Below are positions 17,064-28,566 of a DNA stretch of 40,615 nt, piece by piece. Every line of letters begins with the position of its first letter. Position 1 is the first letter of the stretch. The notes under the pieces are model-generated. The model saw nothing but the letters and a program-made list of their open reading frames with translations. It was not told the DNA's origin and did no database searches. The stretch lies in NCBI GenBank assembly GCA_029262415.1, contig JAJCZL010000002.1:1-40615 (forward strand), in the 5' to 3' direction. The DNA is from Deltaproteobacteria bacterium (GTDB taxonomy: Bacteria > Desulfobacterota > Binatia > UBA1149 > JAJCZL01). Made by a program: the position numbers and the translations under genes.

Positions 17064-18875
17064 TTACCTATTTGTCAGACCCGCACGCGCCTGTCCAGTA
17101 AAACCGGCGGCGATGCGCACGGAGGCTGCGCCGCCGCTTGCCCTCCCCTCGCGCAGCTCATATGCGCGGTCGGCGCGGGAGAGCAACTCGGGGTTGTGGG
17201 TAATCGTCAACACGGCGGGTCGGACAGGCATCGACTGCAGATTGTGAAGTAGTTCAGCGACCGCATCGACATCAAGATGCGTCGTCGGCTCATCGAGCAC
17301 CAGCAACTTTGGGTCGCGCAATAATGCACGTGCGATCGCGATGCGTTGGCGCTGTCCACCCGAGATCCGCGCTCCGTCCTCGCCGATCTCAGTATCGTAG
17401 CCGTTCTCCAGTGAATCGACGAAACAGTCCACGAGCGCAAGACGCGCCGCGCGCTCGAACTTCATTGCGTCGACCTGCGACGTACCGTACGTGATGTTGT
17501 CACGAACACTTCCCACAAACAGCAACGGAGACTGCGGTACCACGCCGATGCCGGCGCGCAGCAATGAGATGTCGATGGTATCGAAGCTGAGCCCATCGGC
17601 ATACACCACCCCGCGTTTAGGCCGGTAAAACCCAAGCAACAACATAACCAGTGTACTCTTGCCCGCGCCGTTCGGCCCGCAGATACAGACGTGTTCGCCG
17701 GCGTGGATCTCCAGATCAACATCGCGCAGGGCAAAGCCGCGATCACCACTCCGTTCGATACCGCCGTCAACTTCTTCACTCTGTCCGGATGTAGCCTCCG
17801 GGTAGCGAAAACTGACCCCGGCAAAACGAATATTCCCGTCAAAGGAAAGCGCCTGCGTTCCGTCGTACGGCGGCTGCGAGCGCGCCTCCAGCAGTGCACG
17901 CAGTGTCGCGATCGACTGACGGCCGTCAAGCAGCTCGGGAAGGCCGCTCATCAACGTCATCAGCGTTTGGTTGAGAAGTCCCGCCGTAAAGTAGAAGGCA
18001 AACAACGTTCCCAGTGACATTGAGCCCGATACCACCCGCGTGCTGCCGACAAACAGGATAGCTACGGCTGAAGCGGCGACGATCAGGCTTTGTAGGTGCG
18101 CGTGGGCCGCGTAGGCTTCCGCCATGCGGCTCTCGCTATGCATGAGATCGCTCAGTTCACGGCGTCTCCGCTGCTGCTCGCCGCTTTCGAAGGCTTGCAT
18201 CCGCGTCAGATCCAGCGCGCGGACGACGAACCACATCCCTTTGGCGAAACTCTCCGATGCGCGGTGAAACGCGTAAACACGACCTTCGGCTACGCGAGAA
18301 AGTTTGCCGACGACCCACAAACTCGGGGGCACGACCAGCAGCAGCGATAGCGTTAGATACGGATCGAGCGTGAGCAACAGGACGAACAGAAGCAGCGCCG
18401 CACTTGCCGCCGGCACCACGTCGGAAAGCAGCACCGTGAGCATGCGTTTCACCCTCGCAGTGTCGGCCACCACTGCTGTGTGTATCTCCCCCGCATCCAA
18501 GCTGGTGTAAAAGGCGCGCGAGACCGCGTAGAGTTTGGTGACAAGCTCGCCCCGCAAACGCATCGCCGCGGCTTCAACTGCGCGTATATTAATGAAGCGT
18601 AGGCCGAGTGCGACTACGGCGCCGAGTGCACGCACGGCAAACAGCGCCGCACACAACCAACCCAGCAAGCGCAGGTCGCGGGCAGGTAGCGCTTCGTCGA
18701 GGATCCGCACCAGGATCACGACGGTTGGAAACACCAGAAGCGAGACAGCCAGCGATCCTGCGATAGCTGTCGCAACCCGACCGCGCATACCCTTGAGGTA
18801 ACCGAGCAACAGGCGGATGTCGGCGAGACTCGCACGCAGCGAGGCCTTCTCGAGCGGGACCAGCAATCTCGTCAT
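17064..18875 (-). CDS. ABC exporter, fused permease and ATPase (MsbA/LapB-type half transporter)
   Basis: A 603-residue half transporter. An N-terminal six-helix exporter domain (about 30-320) is followed by a nucleotide-binding domain with Walker A GPNGAGKST (400-408), Q-loop VPQSP, signature ISGGQRQR (504-511), Walker B LLVLDEP (524-530) and switch His ITH (559). All motifs are intact, so it should work as a homodimer exporting a lipid, peptide or drug. A 20-residue acidic/Gly insertion at about 360-380 (ATSGQSEEVDGG...) sits between the first beta strand and Walker A and is uncommon. No dedicated partner is encoded nearby, and the dockerin-like protein gene lies 29 bp downstream on the same strand. 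Substrate unknown. Confidence 0.9.
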   Translation of the reverse strand: MTRLLVPLEKASLRASLADIRLLLGYLKGMRGRVATAIAGSLAVSLLVFPTVVILVRILDEALPARDLRLLGWLCAALFAVRALGAVVALGLRFINIRAVEAAAMRLRGELVTKLYAVSRAFYTSLDAGEIHTAVVADTARVKRMLTVLLSDVVPAASAALLLFVLLLTLDPYLTLSLLLVVPPSLWVVGKLSRVAEGRVYAFHRASESFAKGMWFVVRALDLTRMQAFESGEQQRRRRELSDLMHSESRMAEAYAAHAHLQSLIVAASAVAILFVGSTRVVSGSMSLGTLFAFYFTAGLLNQTLMTLMSGLPELLDGRQSIATLRALLEARSQPPYDGTQALSFDGNIRFAGVSFRYPEATSGQSEEVDGGIERSGDRGFALRDVDLEIHAGEHVCICGPNGAGKSTLVMLLLGFYRPKRGVVYADGLSFDTIDISLLRAGIGVVPQSPLLFVGSVRDNITYGTSQVDAMKFERAARLALVDCFVDSLENGYDTEIGEDGARISGGQRQRIAIARALLRDPKLLVLDEPTTHLDVDAVAELLHNLQSMPVRPAVLTITHNPELLSRADRAYELREGRASGGAASVRIAAGFTGQARAGLTNR

Positions 18876-18911
18876 GACACCGACACAGCTATCATGTCGG
18901 CGCGCGACTCA

Positions 18912-18923
18912 AACCGCACGTGC
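18912..18923. promoter_or_regulatory. 12-bp perfect palindrome in a divergent intergenic region
   Basis: CCGCACGTGCGG lies between the divergent ABC exporter and glutathione S-transferase genes, 37 bp from the exporter start and 101 bp from the transferase start. It could be an operator for a dimeric regulator. In DNA this GC-rich a 12-bp palindrome can also arise by chance. Confidence 0.3.
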
Positions 18924-19023
18924 GGCGGCTGTTCTCTCGCTTCCGCCCAAAGGAACGCGTGGCGCAGAACCACGTACACCTACGTCGCTTTGACATGGCA
19001 CGCCCGGTTTGCGAGGAAGTTGG

Positions 19024-19692
19024 ATGATCACCGTACACCACCTTGAGAATTCGCGCTCGCAGCGCGTGCTGTGGCTACTCGAAGAACTCGGTTTGGACTA
19101 CGAGGTGCGGCGCTACGAGCGCGACAAGAAGACCAGCCTCGCGCCACCCGAGCTGAAGCAGATCCACCCGTTGGGCAAATCACCGGTCATCACCGACGGC
19201 GACACCACAGTCGCCGAGACCGGCGCAATCATCGAATACATCATCGGTAGGTACGGCGCCGGCCGGCTGATTCCGCCTGAGGGAACGCCCGAACGGCTGC
19301 GCTACACCTATTGGCTGCACGCTGCAGAAGGCACGCTGATGCCTTTCATGGTCATGAGCCTGATCTTCAACCGCATCGAAAGCGCCGTACCGTTCTTCAT
19401 CCGGCCGATCGCCAAGGCGATCTCGGGGCAGGTCAAGTCGGGCTACCTCACTCCCAATATCAACGCCAGCCTGGCCTACATGGAAGCCGAACTGGCAAAG
19501 AGCAAGTGGTTCGCCGGTGATGAGCTCACCGGCGCGGATATACAACTGAGCTTCCCGCTCGAAGGCGCCGCCGCCCGCGCCCGCCTGGGTGCGGAGTATC
19601 CGAAGCTACAAGCGTTTATCGAAACAATTCACGCACGGCCGGCCTACAAGAAAGCGCTCGATCGCGGCGGCCCTTACTCGATTCTGGTCTGA
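19024..19692 (+). CDS. Glutathione S-transferase family protein
   Basis: A 222-residue soluble protein. The N-terminal thioredoxin-like domain (1-80) has SRSQRVLWLLEELGL, the cis-Pro motif KSPVITDGD and the glutathione-contacting ETGAIIEYI. The C-terminal helical domain (90-222) holds the hydrophobic substrate site (ANINASLAYMEAEL-like helix, FAGDELTGADIQLSFPLE). The start at 19024 is supported by GAGGAAG just upstream; the frame opens slightly earlier. Family members conjugate glutathione to electrophiles or act as peroxidases. The ligand is unknown. Confidence 0.9.
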   Translation: MITVHHLENSRSQRVLWLLEELGLDYEVRRYERDKKTSLAPPELKQIHPLGKSPVITDGDTTVAETGAIIEYIIGRYGAGRLIPPEGTPERLRYTYWLHAAEGTLMPFMVMSLIFNRIESAVPFFIRPIAKAISGQVKSGYLTPNINASLAYMEAELAKSKWFAGDELTGADIQLSFPLEGAAARARLGAEYPKLQAFIETIHARPAYKKALDRGGPYSILV

Positions 19693-19769
19693 GCTCGCGG
19701 CACTACGCGTTCTGACCCGGCGGCGCAACGGTGGTAGGCTTACGCCGCTAAGACGCGGAGGTCCCAACG

Positions 19770-20471
19770 ATGAGCGAAGTATACCAAGGTGACAGAATCA
19801 CCCGGCTGAGCGATACGATCGGCGTCAAGACGCGAGCCGATTTCCTGATCCGTACATACACGCATTTATTCGCTGCCATCGCGCTGTTTACGGGAATCGA
19901 GATCGCGCTGTTTCAAAGCGGCGTTGCACAGAACTTGGCCCAGCGCATGTTCGGTGTGAACTGGCTGCTGATTCTCGGCGCCTTCATGATCGTCAGCTGG
20001 GCGGCAAGCCGCGCGGCTCACACCGCTACCTCTCCCGTCACTCAGTACGCCGCGCTCGGCGGTTTCGTATTGGCCGAAGCGATCATCTTCGTGCCGCTTC
20101 TCTACATTGCCGATCGCATCGCACCGGGGTCCATCCGCAGCGCAGCCATGCTCACGATGACGGGGTTCACCGGCCTCACCATCGTCGCATGGACGACACG
20201 CAAAGACTTCCGTTTCCTAGCTGCCCTGCTGCGCTGGGGCGGCGTCGTGGCCTTACTCGCAATCGTCGGTGCGCTGGTGTTCGGGTTTCACCTGGGAACC
20301 TGGTTTTCGCTAGCTATGGTCGGCTTCGCCGGTGCCGCGATACTTTACGATACCTCGAACGTACTACTGCACTTTCCCGAAGACCGACACGTCGGGGCGG
20401 CGCTCGAGTTGTTCGCCTCGGTCGCGATGATGTTCTGGTACGTGCTGCGGCTGGTTAACAACCGCGACTGA
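19770..20471 (+). CDS. Bax inhibitor-1/YccA family membrane protein
   Basis: A 233-residue protein with seven predicted TM helices, matching the BI-1 family (RTYTHLFAAIALFTGIEIALF near the N-terminus, MTGFTGLTIVAWTTRKDF in the middle, and ILYDTSNVLLHFPEDRHVGAALELFASVAMMFWYVLRLV at the C-terminus). The C-terminal helix carries the conserved acidic residues used by family members as a pH-gated cation/calcium leak. GGAGGT lies upstream of the ATG. In bacteria these proteins interact with membrane proteases or leak calcium; the role here is not known. It stands alone between unrelated genes. Confidence 0.9.
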   Translation: MSEVYQGDRITRLSDTIGVKTRADFLIRTYTHLFAAIALFTGIEIALFQSGVAQNLAQRMFGVNWLLILGAFMIVSWAASRAAHTATSPVTQYAALGGFVLAEAIIFVPLLYIADRIAPGSIRSAAMLTMTGFTGLTIVAWTTRKDFRFLAALLRWGGVVALLAIVGALVFGFHLGTWFSLAMVGFAGAAILYDTSNVLLHFPEDRHVGAALELFASVAMMFWYVLRLVNNRD

Positions 20472-20518
20472 CCCAAGACTGCTCAAAGTTTCAGAGGCGC
20501 TGATGTAGACTCGTCGGC

Positions 20519-20863
20519 ATGAGCGAGGCGGAGCGTCTCGAAGGAGAGATCGCAGAGGTCTTGGAGAAGATCGACGATGCCAACCGCGCCGAGGACGACG
20601 AGCACGGCGAGGATGGAGACAGCGGCGGTGGGCTGCCGGCCGAGTTGAGCGATCGACGCAAGCGGCGGCAGCGAATTCGCGAGCTTCGCGCGCAGATCGA
20701 GCCCGAGAAAGGCGACAAGCTCGAGGCCCGGCCGCACATTCCGCGCGGAATGTGCGTAACCTCGATGACCCGCCGCGCAGCCTTGCTCGACGGTCTCGCG
20801 CTCGATTTCGCCACATCACTGACCAACTCGCCCGGGCGGGTGAGTCTTGAGTCGGTCTCCTGA
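20519..20863 (+). pseudogene. Probable transposase fragment (IS1182-like helical region)
   Basis: A 114-residue frame. The first roughly 75 residues (EIAEVLEKIDDANRAEDDEHGEDG, GLPAELSDRRKRRQRIRELRAQIE, KGDKLEARP) resemble the charged linker found inside IS1182-type DDE transposases, between the N-terminal part and the catalytic core. The DDE core is missing. The resemblance stops at a perfect 24-bp palindrome (20733-20756), after which the residues look unrelated. I read this as a remnant of a decayed element rather than a working gene. A small standalone coiled-coil protein is the alternative. Confidence 0.45.
20733..20756. repeat. Perfect 24-bp palindrome
   Basis: The sequence from 20733 to 20756 equals its own reverse complement, with centre CCGCGCGG and arms CGCACATT/AATGTGCG. 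It lies exactly where transposase-like similarity ends. There is no T-tract, so it is not a classical terminator. It could be the junction left by an inserted or excised element. Confidence 0.7.
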
Positions 20864-20907
20864 GTGAGAGGAGAAGACACCCGCACGGACAAGACCGCGC
20901 ACGGCGG

Positions 20908-21636
20908 TTAGCGCTCTGGCTTCTCGGCGTCGCCGAGGCTGTCTTGCATTCCCTTTAGGAAATCCCCGATTGCCTTGCGTGCTTCTTGCGGACTCATGTC
21001 CTCGATCCCTTCCATGCGTTGCTCGAACTTCTTCATATCCTCGCTCATGTGCCGCCCGGCGTACTCCCCTCCGAGCTGAAGCAGCACGAGTACCCCCGAG
21101 AACACCCCGAATACCAGCCATGCCTTGACCGGCTTGATACCGTGCACGTGCTCACTCGCGATAACGATGAGATACAAACCCCACAACGTCGGCAAGATCA
21201 CTCCCAGGTAGGGGATCGGTCCCAACAACGCCGTTACCGGCATGATCGCCGCTGCAAAGGCGAGACACCGGAACGCGGTCTCGTAGCCCTGCTCGGAACC
21301 CATCATCCGCCAAGCCAAGTAGGTAAAAGCCGCCGAGATGCAGCAGTAAACCGCGACCAAGATCGGCAGCAGCACCAGCATCAGCAGCGATCCTGCACCG
21401 CTCGCCCCGCGGCCGCCGAACAACACCGACAGCAAACCACCGACTAAAGCCGTGACCACCGCCATCGCGGCCAGAAAGACCACCGGATAGGCAAAGCCGC
21501 CGTCCTTTGGCATGGATCGGTAAAACGAGACCGGGTCGGTAATCACCGCAATCGCCGTCTCTTTGATCGCGTCGACCGAAAAGCCGCTCTGCGGAGCACC
21601 GTGCGACGTGGATGGAAACCGGTTAGGGTCTTGCAT
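20908..21636 (-). CDS. Yip1-family membrane protein
   Basis: A 242-residue protein with a cytoplasmic N-terminus (about 35 residues), five TM helices (from about 50 to 185) and a charged C-terminal tail (about 195-242) rich in Asp/Glu/Lys (MSEDMKKFEQRMEGIEDMSPQEARKAIGDFLKGMQD). The start of the domain (DAIKETAIAVITDPVSFYRSMPKDGGFAYPVVF) matches the Yip1/DUF1282 family. ATG at 21636 is preferred over the upstream GTG (21648) because GGAGG is well placed. Function in bacteria is unclear; the family is thought to affect membrane organisation. Confidence 0.82.
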   Translation of the reverse strand: MQDPNRFPSTSHGAPQSGFSVDAIKETAIAVITDPVSFYRSMPKDGGFAYPVVFLAAMAVVTALVGGLLSVLFGGRGASGAGSLLMLVLLPILVAVYCCISAAFTYLAWRMMGSEQGYETAFRCLAFAAAIMPVTALLGPIPYLGVILPTLWGLYLIVIASEHVHGIKPVKAWLVFGVFSGVLVLLQLGGEYAGRHMSEDMKKFEQRMEGIEDMSPQEARKAIGDFLKGMQDSLGDAEKPER

Positions 21637-21649
21637 CGCTACCTCCAAC

Positions 21650-21664
21650 AGCGATGCGATCGCT
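21650..21664. promoter_or_regulatory. Short inverted repeat upstream of the Yip1 gene
   Basis: AGCGAT-GCG-ATCGCT lies 14-28 bp before the Yip1 start. It could fold in the mRNA leader next to the ribosome-binding site or bind a regulator. Confidence 0.25.
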
Positions 21665-21687
21665 AAGTCAACGGGTCGGCGCAGCAG

Positions 21688-21697
21688 GGCCGGCCCG
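21688..21697 (-). terminator. GC palindrome after ettA, weak terminator candidate
   Basis: GGGCCGGCCC lies about 10 bp beyond the ettA stop in its direction of transcription. There is no loop and no U-tract, so this is at best a pause or Rho-assisted site. Confidence 0.2.
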
Positions 21698-21706
21698 GCG
21701 CACCCT

Positions 21707-23392
<1,686 letters not shown>

Positions 23393-23482
23393 AACCCTAG
23401 GTGTCTAGCGTGTTCGCGGGCAAATACGAAGGCGGGCGAAAACTATTCTCTACCGATGGCGAATACATCCGGGCGGCGTAGC

Positions 23483-24090
<608 letters not shown>

Positions 24091-24094
<4 letters not shown>

Positions 24095-26394
24095 CGACGG
24101 ATCCTACGGCCGTCGCTGCGGCCGGACAACTCGCCGCCACTGGCCGTGCCGCCTGCCGGCACTCGCGCGAACCCGATCAGCCATGCTGGTAGAACAACCA
24201 AATCGCCGACCAGTGCGACTGTGAAAGCCAAGCAACAGAGTTCCCCGAACCCCTGCACGCCGGCGAAACTGCTGAACCCGAGCACGCCGAAAGAGGCTAC
24301 GAAGATCGCCGTAGTGGCAAACATGACCGGGACCAGCGCTGCCCAAGCGCGGGTGGCTGCCGTTAACGGATCGTCTCCTCCGGCCAGGTTCACGCGTGTG
24401 CGCTCGAGATAGTGGATGGTATCGTCGACCGCAATACCTAGCGCGACCGTAAACGAAAGCGCACCGGCGATACCGATGTGCCAATCGTTGACAACCAAGT
24501 ACACCGCGATCGCCACGAGCGGTAATGCGTTGGGGATCAAGGAAGCCAGGGCCCAGCGCGTCGAGCGGAACGAGATCGCGATCGTGAAGAAGATAACCGG
24601 CACGGCAATGAGCAGGCTACGCGCAAGCGTTTTGATCAGCCGGTCTATCGTGGCGACGTGAACCGGCATCAACCCGGTTTGTTCCATGAAATAACCAGGA
24701 TGCCGCTCCTCGATCGCGTCTAGATCGAGACGCAGCCGGTTCAGCACGGGGACAAGCTTACGCGCGCCGGCATCGCGCATACGCGCATACACCAACGCGC
24801 TCCGCGTACGTGGCTCGGCTAGGCGCCGGAGCACCGACTTAGCCCCAAAGGCGAACAGGCTACCCAGTCCGTCAAGCCCGGTCGCCCGTCCTCGCGCGGC
24901 GGCTTCAACCGTAAGGAGGGAGAACGGTGGCCCGGCTACGCCGGTGGCGTCCAGCGCGGCATGCACCTCGGCGAGTACCGTACGCAGTTCACGTGAGGCC
25001 ACCGTTCGGCCCTCCGGCCAGTGGATGACCACGTGCGAAGAAAGCAATCCTCCGAAGGCCTCTTCAACGTCAAGGAAAGTCTGATATTCCTCGCTCTCGG
25101 GAGGCAACTCGGTCGTCGCGCGGACATCGACCCGCACATTTGTTGCCACCACCAGCAGCGCCGCGAACAACACAGCCGATCCCACCATTAGCGGTGCCGG
25201 CCGTGCCCATGCCCGAACGAGAGAGCCCGGCGGACGTACGTCACGCGGGAGTGAAACGCGTGCAGTGGCCTGAATCCCGAATCGCGAAACCGCCCAGCGC
25301 GGCACCAGAATGACCACCGCGGTCAGGCAGAAGCCCACCCCGAGTACGCAAAGCACCCCGAGCCGTGCGATCAGGCTGATATCAGCAGCCGCGAGCGAAC
25401 CGAACCCGACCGCGGTTGTGAGTGAGGTCAACACGCAAGCCGAACCGAGCAGCGCGATGGTCTCGCGGATCGCCGCGCGCGGTTGAGCGCCTGCGCCGAG
25501 TCGCCGGTGAAAGTCCAGCACCAGATGAATCGTGTCGCTTACCGCGATCGCTAACAGCAAAGGTACGAGCGTTCCATTGACTAGGTTGACGGGTTCCCCG
25601 ACCAGTCCCATCAGACCGAACGTCCACGTCACTCCAACCGCGGCCGGCGCCACCACGATTGCCGCTGTACTCACCGAACGAAAGAGCAGAAGCCCCACCG
25701 TAAGGGCAACAAGCACCGCTGCCGTCCCGAACTTGAGTTGGTCACGCGCCAACGACTCGACCGTCACCGTGCGAATCGCAGGCGGTCCGGAAAACCGGAC
25801 TCTCGCATGCGTAGCTAGACCCGACTCCTCGGCAATCCTGCGAGCCGTAGCTAAGCGCTGCCGCATCACCGAAACAGGAATCCGTCCTCCACCTTCGTCG
25901 CGTAAGGCGACCACCACCAGCATCATCTGCGCGTGTTCATCGAGCAGTCGCCCGCCTACGATCGCGTGACGCAGCAGCGCCTCTCGAATCTCGTCGACCG
26001 GGGCGTCGTGTGCGAGCTCCGGCGGTACCAACGGCTTTGATGAGAGATTGAACCGGACCGGTCCGGCAGCGTCGAGCAAGGAGATCGGCCGACCGAAATC
26101 AGGATGATCGTCGAGTGCATCGACAAACATCTGCAACGCGCGCAGCACCGGCACGCGGATGACACCGGCAGCATCGTCAACAACGATAACCAGGTCGTTT
26201 ACTTCATTCTCGAAGTCCTCGTAGGAGGATTCGAGCGCCGTAAAGCTACGATCCGGCGAGCGCAGGAGATTGAGATAGTCGTCATCGAAGTGCAGCCTCG
26301 TGAGTCCGAAAGCAGCGCCGAGGCTTAAAACCGCGAAAACCGCCCAGGCAATCCGCGGGTGGTCGAAGACGGCAAGAAAAAGACGAGCCGACAC
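24091..26394 (-). CDS. MMPL/RND-family transporter, second copy
   Basis: A 767-residue inner-membrane transporter with two RND halves: TM1 at about 15-35, a periplasmic domain at 40-235, five TM helices with GTLVPLLLAIAVSDTIHLVLDF, a second TM near 410, a loop domain and a final bundle with FTVALGIAVDDTIHYLERT. Both motifs hold the Asp residues typical of proton-driven RND/SSD proteins. It is distantly related to the transporter at 3173-5215 but clearly a separate paralogue. The likely start is GTG. Its stop overlaps the glutathione peroxidase ATG, and it lies 30 bp after a secreted dockerin-like protein gene on the same strand. Substrate unknown; lipid or hydrophobic cargo is likely. Confidence 0.87.
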
Positions 26395-26424
26395 CGCAGA
26401 TCGCCGTTTGGTCCGCCGATCGGA

Positions 26425-27672
26425 TCAGGGAGCCGTGGCGTCGGAGATGACGCCCGGCACGCTCGTGAAACGTATCCCTGTTGAAAGGCCTTCGAAGGTT
26501 GCAGTATCGCCATCCAAATCAAGGTCGGCGAACAGGAACATCGCTTGGGGTATCGCGTCGCAAAGTCCGATCGAGTTCTCGTCGTCCAGGTTGATGGCTT
26601 CCGCAAGGACTATACAGCTACGCTTTGTTGCTATCGGGCACAGGCTTTCGGCGTCGGCTAGGCAACCGGTGGCCGTCCATTCCCCCCCAGAATCCTTGGT
26701 GTAAATGTCTTCGGTGAGGCCGAGACAAGCGCAGTTGTCGCTGCGCAGCACCCCGTTAATGGCGATGACCAGGTCCTCGGGGAAAACGTAGCCGGCGACC
26801 GTCGCGCTCTCGTAACCAAGACCGGTTGCACTGACGCCGGAGTGCCCCGCTTCGATCTCCGACTCCTGGATGGCAACGTCAATGGTCGTGCCGCCGAACG
26901 GCAACACCGCCGCAAACGTTCCACCGTCTGCCGACAGCGAGTCGACACGGTAGACCGCCGACGAAAACGTATTCTTGGGCGTACTCGTTCCAGGCAGGAA
27001 GTTTTCCGAATCGGCGACGAACATTCCGTTACCTGCTACAGCCGCGGCGAAATCCGTACCCGGCGCAAATGTTCCGTGCAGCAACGCCAAGTCGAGCGGG
27101 TCGGGAGCCGATGAGGCATCCAAGTCGCGGTGATCGAGCAGCAAGACGATCTCCCCCGCCGCGATGTCGTCGTTGACGCCTTGTGAGACGTCGGTCTCAC
27201 CGAAAGCGTTCATCACCGCAGCGAGTCCGGCAACGGCGTTGTCGATCGTATCAACACCCCTCTCGATAAAATCCTTGGAGATTGCCCCGAAGTCTTTGCA
27301 GCAGTCGGCAATGATAAAGTCTTGGTCGATATCGACGAAGGGGATGTCGATCGAGTCGATAAAGCCGCCCAAACGGGCGCCTCCACACGGGCAAGCCAAC
27401 GCCACCGCCTGGCCGACGGCGGATTGCAAGCAAAGAAGAGCGTCAACCGCCGTCACCGGAAGCGTGCCTTTCGGTGCGCAAATGCACTCCGACGAACACT
27501 CGGCCGCACCGACCGCGGTTTGCAAGATGTGCCTACAATCGGTGGCGACCATACGCGGACCGTCGGTCAACGGTTGCGCACAATCCCCCTGGAGCGCAGA
27601 GGCAGAGCCTGGAGCCAACACGGCGATCGCCGCTACCAACGTGATCGCTGATCCTAGCCCTTGGATCACCAC
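26425..27672 (-). CDS. Secreted Cys-rich protein with dockerin-like N-terminus
   Basis: A 415-residue exported protein. The signal peptide ends near GSASA. Residues about 27-95 contain two degenerate dockerin-like segments with Cys flanks (TDCRHILQTAVGAAECSSECIC and VTAVDALLCLQSAVGQAVALACPCGG). A large domain follows, with ADCCKDFGAISKDFIERGVDTIDNAV, Asp-rich strands and paired Cys near the C-terminus (CACLGLTEDIY, GCLADAESLCPIATKRSCIVLAE). The large domain is not recognised. The N-terminal module is the same type as in the poly-Thr protein at 16279-17034 but lacks the Thr linker. It is followed within 30 bp by the second RND transporter, suggesting one transcript. The GTG start has only a weak Shine-Dalgarno site. 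Confidence 0.7.
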   Translation of the reverse strand: MVIQGLGSAITLVAAIAVLAPGSASALQGDCAQPLTDGPRMVATDCRHILQTAVGAAECSSECICAPKGTLPVTAVDALLCLQSAVGQAVALACPCGGARLGGFIDSIDIPFVDIDQDFIIADCCKDFGAISKDFIERGVDTIDNAVAGLAAVMNAFGETDVSQGVNDDIAAGEIVLLLDHRDLDASSAPDPLDLALLHGTFAPGTDFAAAVAGNGMFVADSENFLPGTSTPKNTFSSAVYRVDSLSADGGTFAAVLPFGGTTIDVAIQESEIEAGHSGVSATGLGYESATVAGYVFPEDLVIAINGVLRSDNCACLGLTEDIYTKDSGGEWTATGCLADAESLCPIATKRSCIVLAEAINLDDENSIGLCDAIPQAMFLFADLDLDGDTATFEGLSTGIRFTSVPGVISDATAP

Positions 27673-27698
27673 AGCGGCTGGAGCCTAGCACCTCACCT

Positions 27699-27714
27699 TC
27701 GCTTGGAAAAGCGA
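27699..27714 (-). terminator. Hairpin between two minus-strand genes
   Basis: TCGCTT-GGAA-AAGCGA folds into a six-bp stem with a GGAA or TTCC tetraloop, about 40 bp after the stop of the 27753-28553 gene. It has no U-tract. It may be a weak terminator or an element of the downstream gene's leader. Confidence 0.3.
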
Positions 27715-27737
27715 TTCCGATCAGCCTCTCTAAGGTT

Positions 27738-27751
27738 GCCGCCCCAGCGGC
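27738..27751 (-). terminator. GC-rich hairpin just after the TIGR03084-like gene
   Basis: GCCGC-CCCA-GCGGC lies immediately after the stop codon at 27753. A five-bp GC stem without a U-tract is only a weak terminator candidate, but it sits at the right place. Confidence 0.3.
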
Positions 27752-27752
27752 G

Positions 27753-28553
27753 TTAGAGCTTGCGGCGGGCGCCGACGGCGGGAGGCTCCTCTGGGGGCCC
27801 CGCGAAGCACTGCGCGATCTCCATCCAGCGGCTCGCAGCGGGGCCTGTCAACTCGAGTGAAGTATCACCGATGCTACGCGTCTGCGTCACCACTTGGCAG
27901 AACTCGACGGCGTCGCCCTCGATCTTGCTGTCGCCGCTCGGCTCGTTCCATTCCCAGACCGCGCCCGAGGGAGCGCTGAGGCGGAGGTAGGGAGCTGCTC
28001 CGGGCGGGTCTTCGTTTCGATTGGCGAAGGTCCAGCCAAAAGTATTCACACCGAGGACCGCTATGTTTTTGATGCGATCGCTGTTGCGGCAGTCCTCTCC
28101 CAGTGTGTCGTAAACTTCTTGGCCGTGGGCCCAGGTCTCCATCTGCCGCGCGGTGATCGAACTGCGTACGCTCATGTCGGGCCCTGCCCATTTGAGACGA
28201 CGCTTGGGATCGGCTTCGGCGAAACGAGCCGACATCTCTTGGACATACGCGTGCCAGCGCTTGACCAGTTCGCTTCCGCGTAGTCCGTCGAGCCAGTCCC
28301 ATGTGTACTTCATGTGACCGCCGTCGCGCGCGAACGCCGGTATTATATCGGCGAGAACAGCCAGGAATCGTTTCTCATCGGTCATCGACATGTCGGCCAT
28401 CACGTTCCAGAAGTGCAGATGTGCGACCACATCGTTGATCGTCCATGCTTTGAACTGCGTCGGTTGATCCAACGTCGCTTCGTCGAGCCTGGAAAGCACC
28501 CGGTACAACTCGTCGCACTCGTCACGAAAATCGATTGCCTGCTGGAGCTCCAC
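27753..28553 (-). CDS. TIGR03084-type DinB/maleylpyruvate-isomerase-like protein
   Basis: A 266-residue soluble protein. The N-terminal helical-bundle (DinB/MDMPI) region has AWTINDVVAHLHFWNVMADMSM, where His residues could bind a metal or thiol cofactor. A further helical part has SITARQMETWAHGQEVYDTLG, and the C-terminal beta domain includes APYLRLSAPSGAVWEWNEP. The architecture matches the TIGR03084 family of putative metal-binding proteins, whose reaction is not established. GTG at 28553 is chosen because GAGGAG (28561-28568) precedes it and the longer frame would overlap the upstream gene extensively. It follows the nitronate monooxygenase-like gene closely and is probably cotranscribed. 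Confidence 0.8.
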   Translation of the reverse strand: MELQQAIDFRDECDELYRVLSRLDEATLDQPTQFKAWTINDVVAHLHFWNVMADMSMTDEKRFLAVLADIIPAFARDGGHMKYTWDWLDGLRGSELVKRWHAYVQEMSARFAEADPKRRLKWAGPDMSVRSSITARQMETWAHGQEVYDTLGEDCRNSDRIKNIAVLGVNTFGWTFANRNEDPPGAAPYLRLSAPSGAVWEWNEPSGDSKIEGDAVEFCQVVTQTRSIGDTSLELTGPAASRWMEIAQCFAGPPEEPPAVGARRKL

Positions 28554-28566
28554 TATTCTTCTCTCC

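Noticed and set aside
18994-19012. Sigma-54-like promoter TGGCACG...TTTGC upstream of the glutathione S-transferase
   Set aside because: The GG-to-GC spacing is 12 nt instead of the strictly required 10, and the site would overlap the ribosome-binding region.
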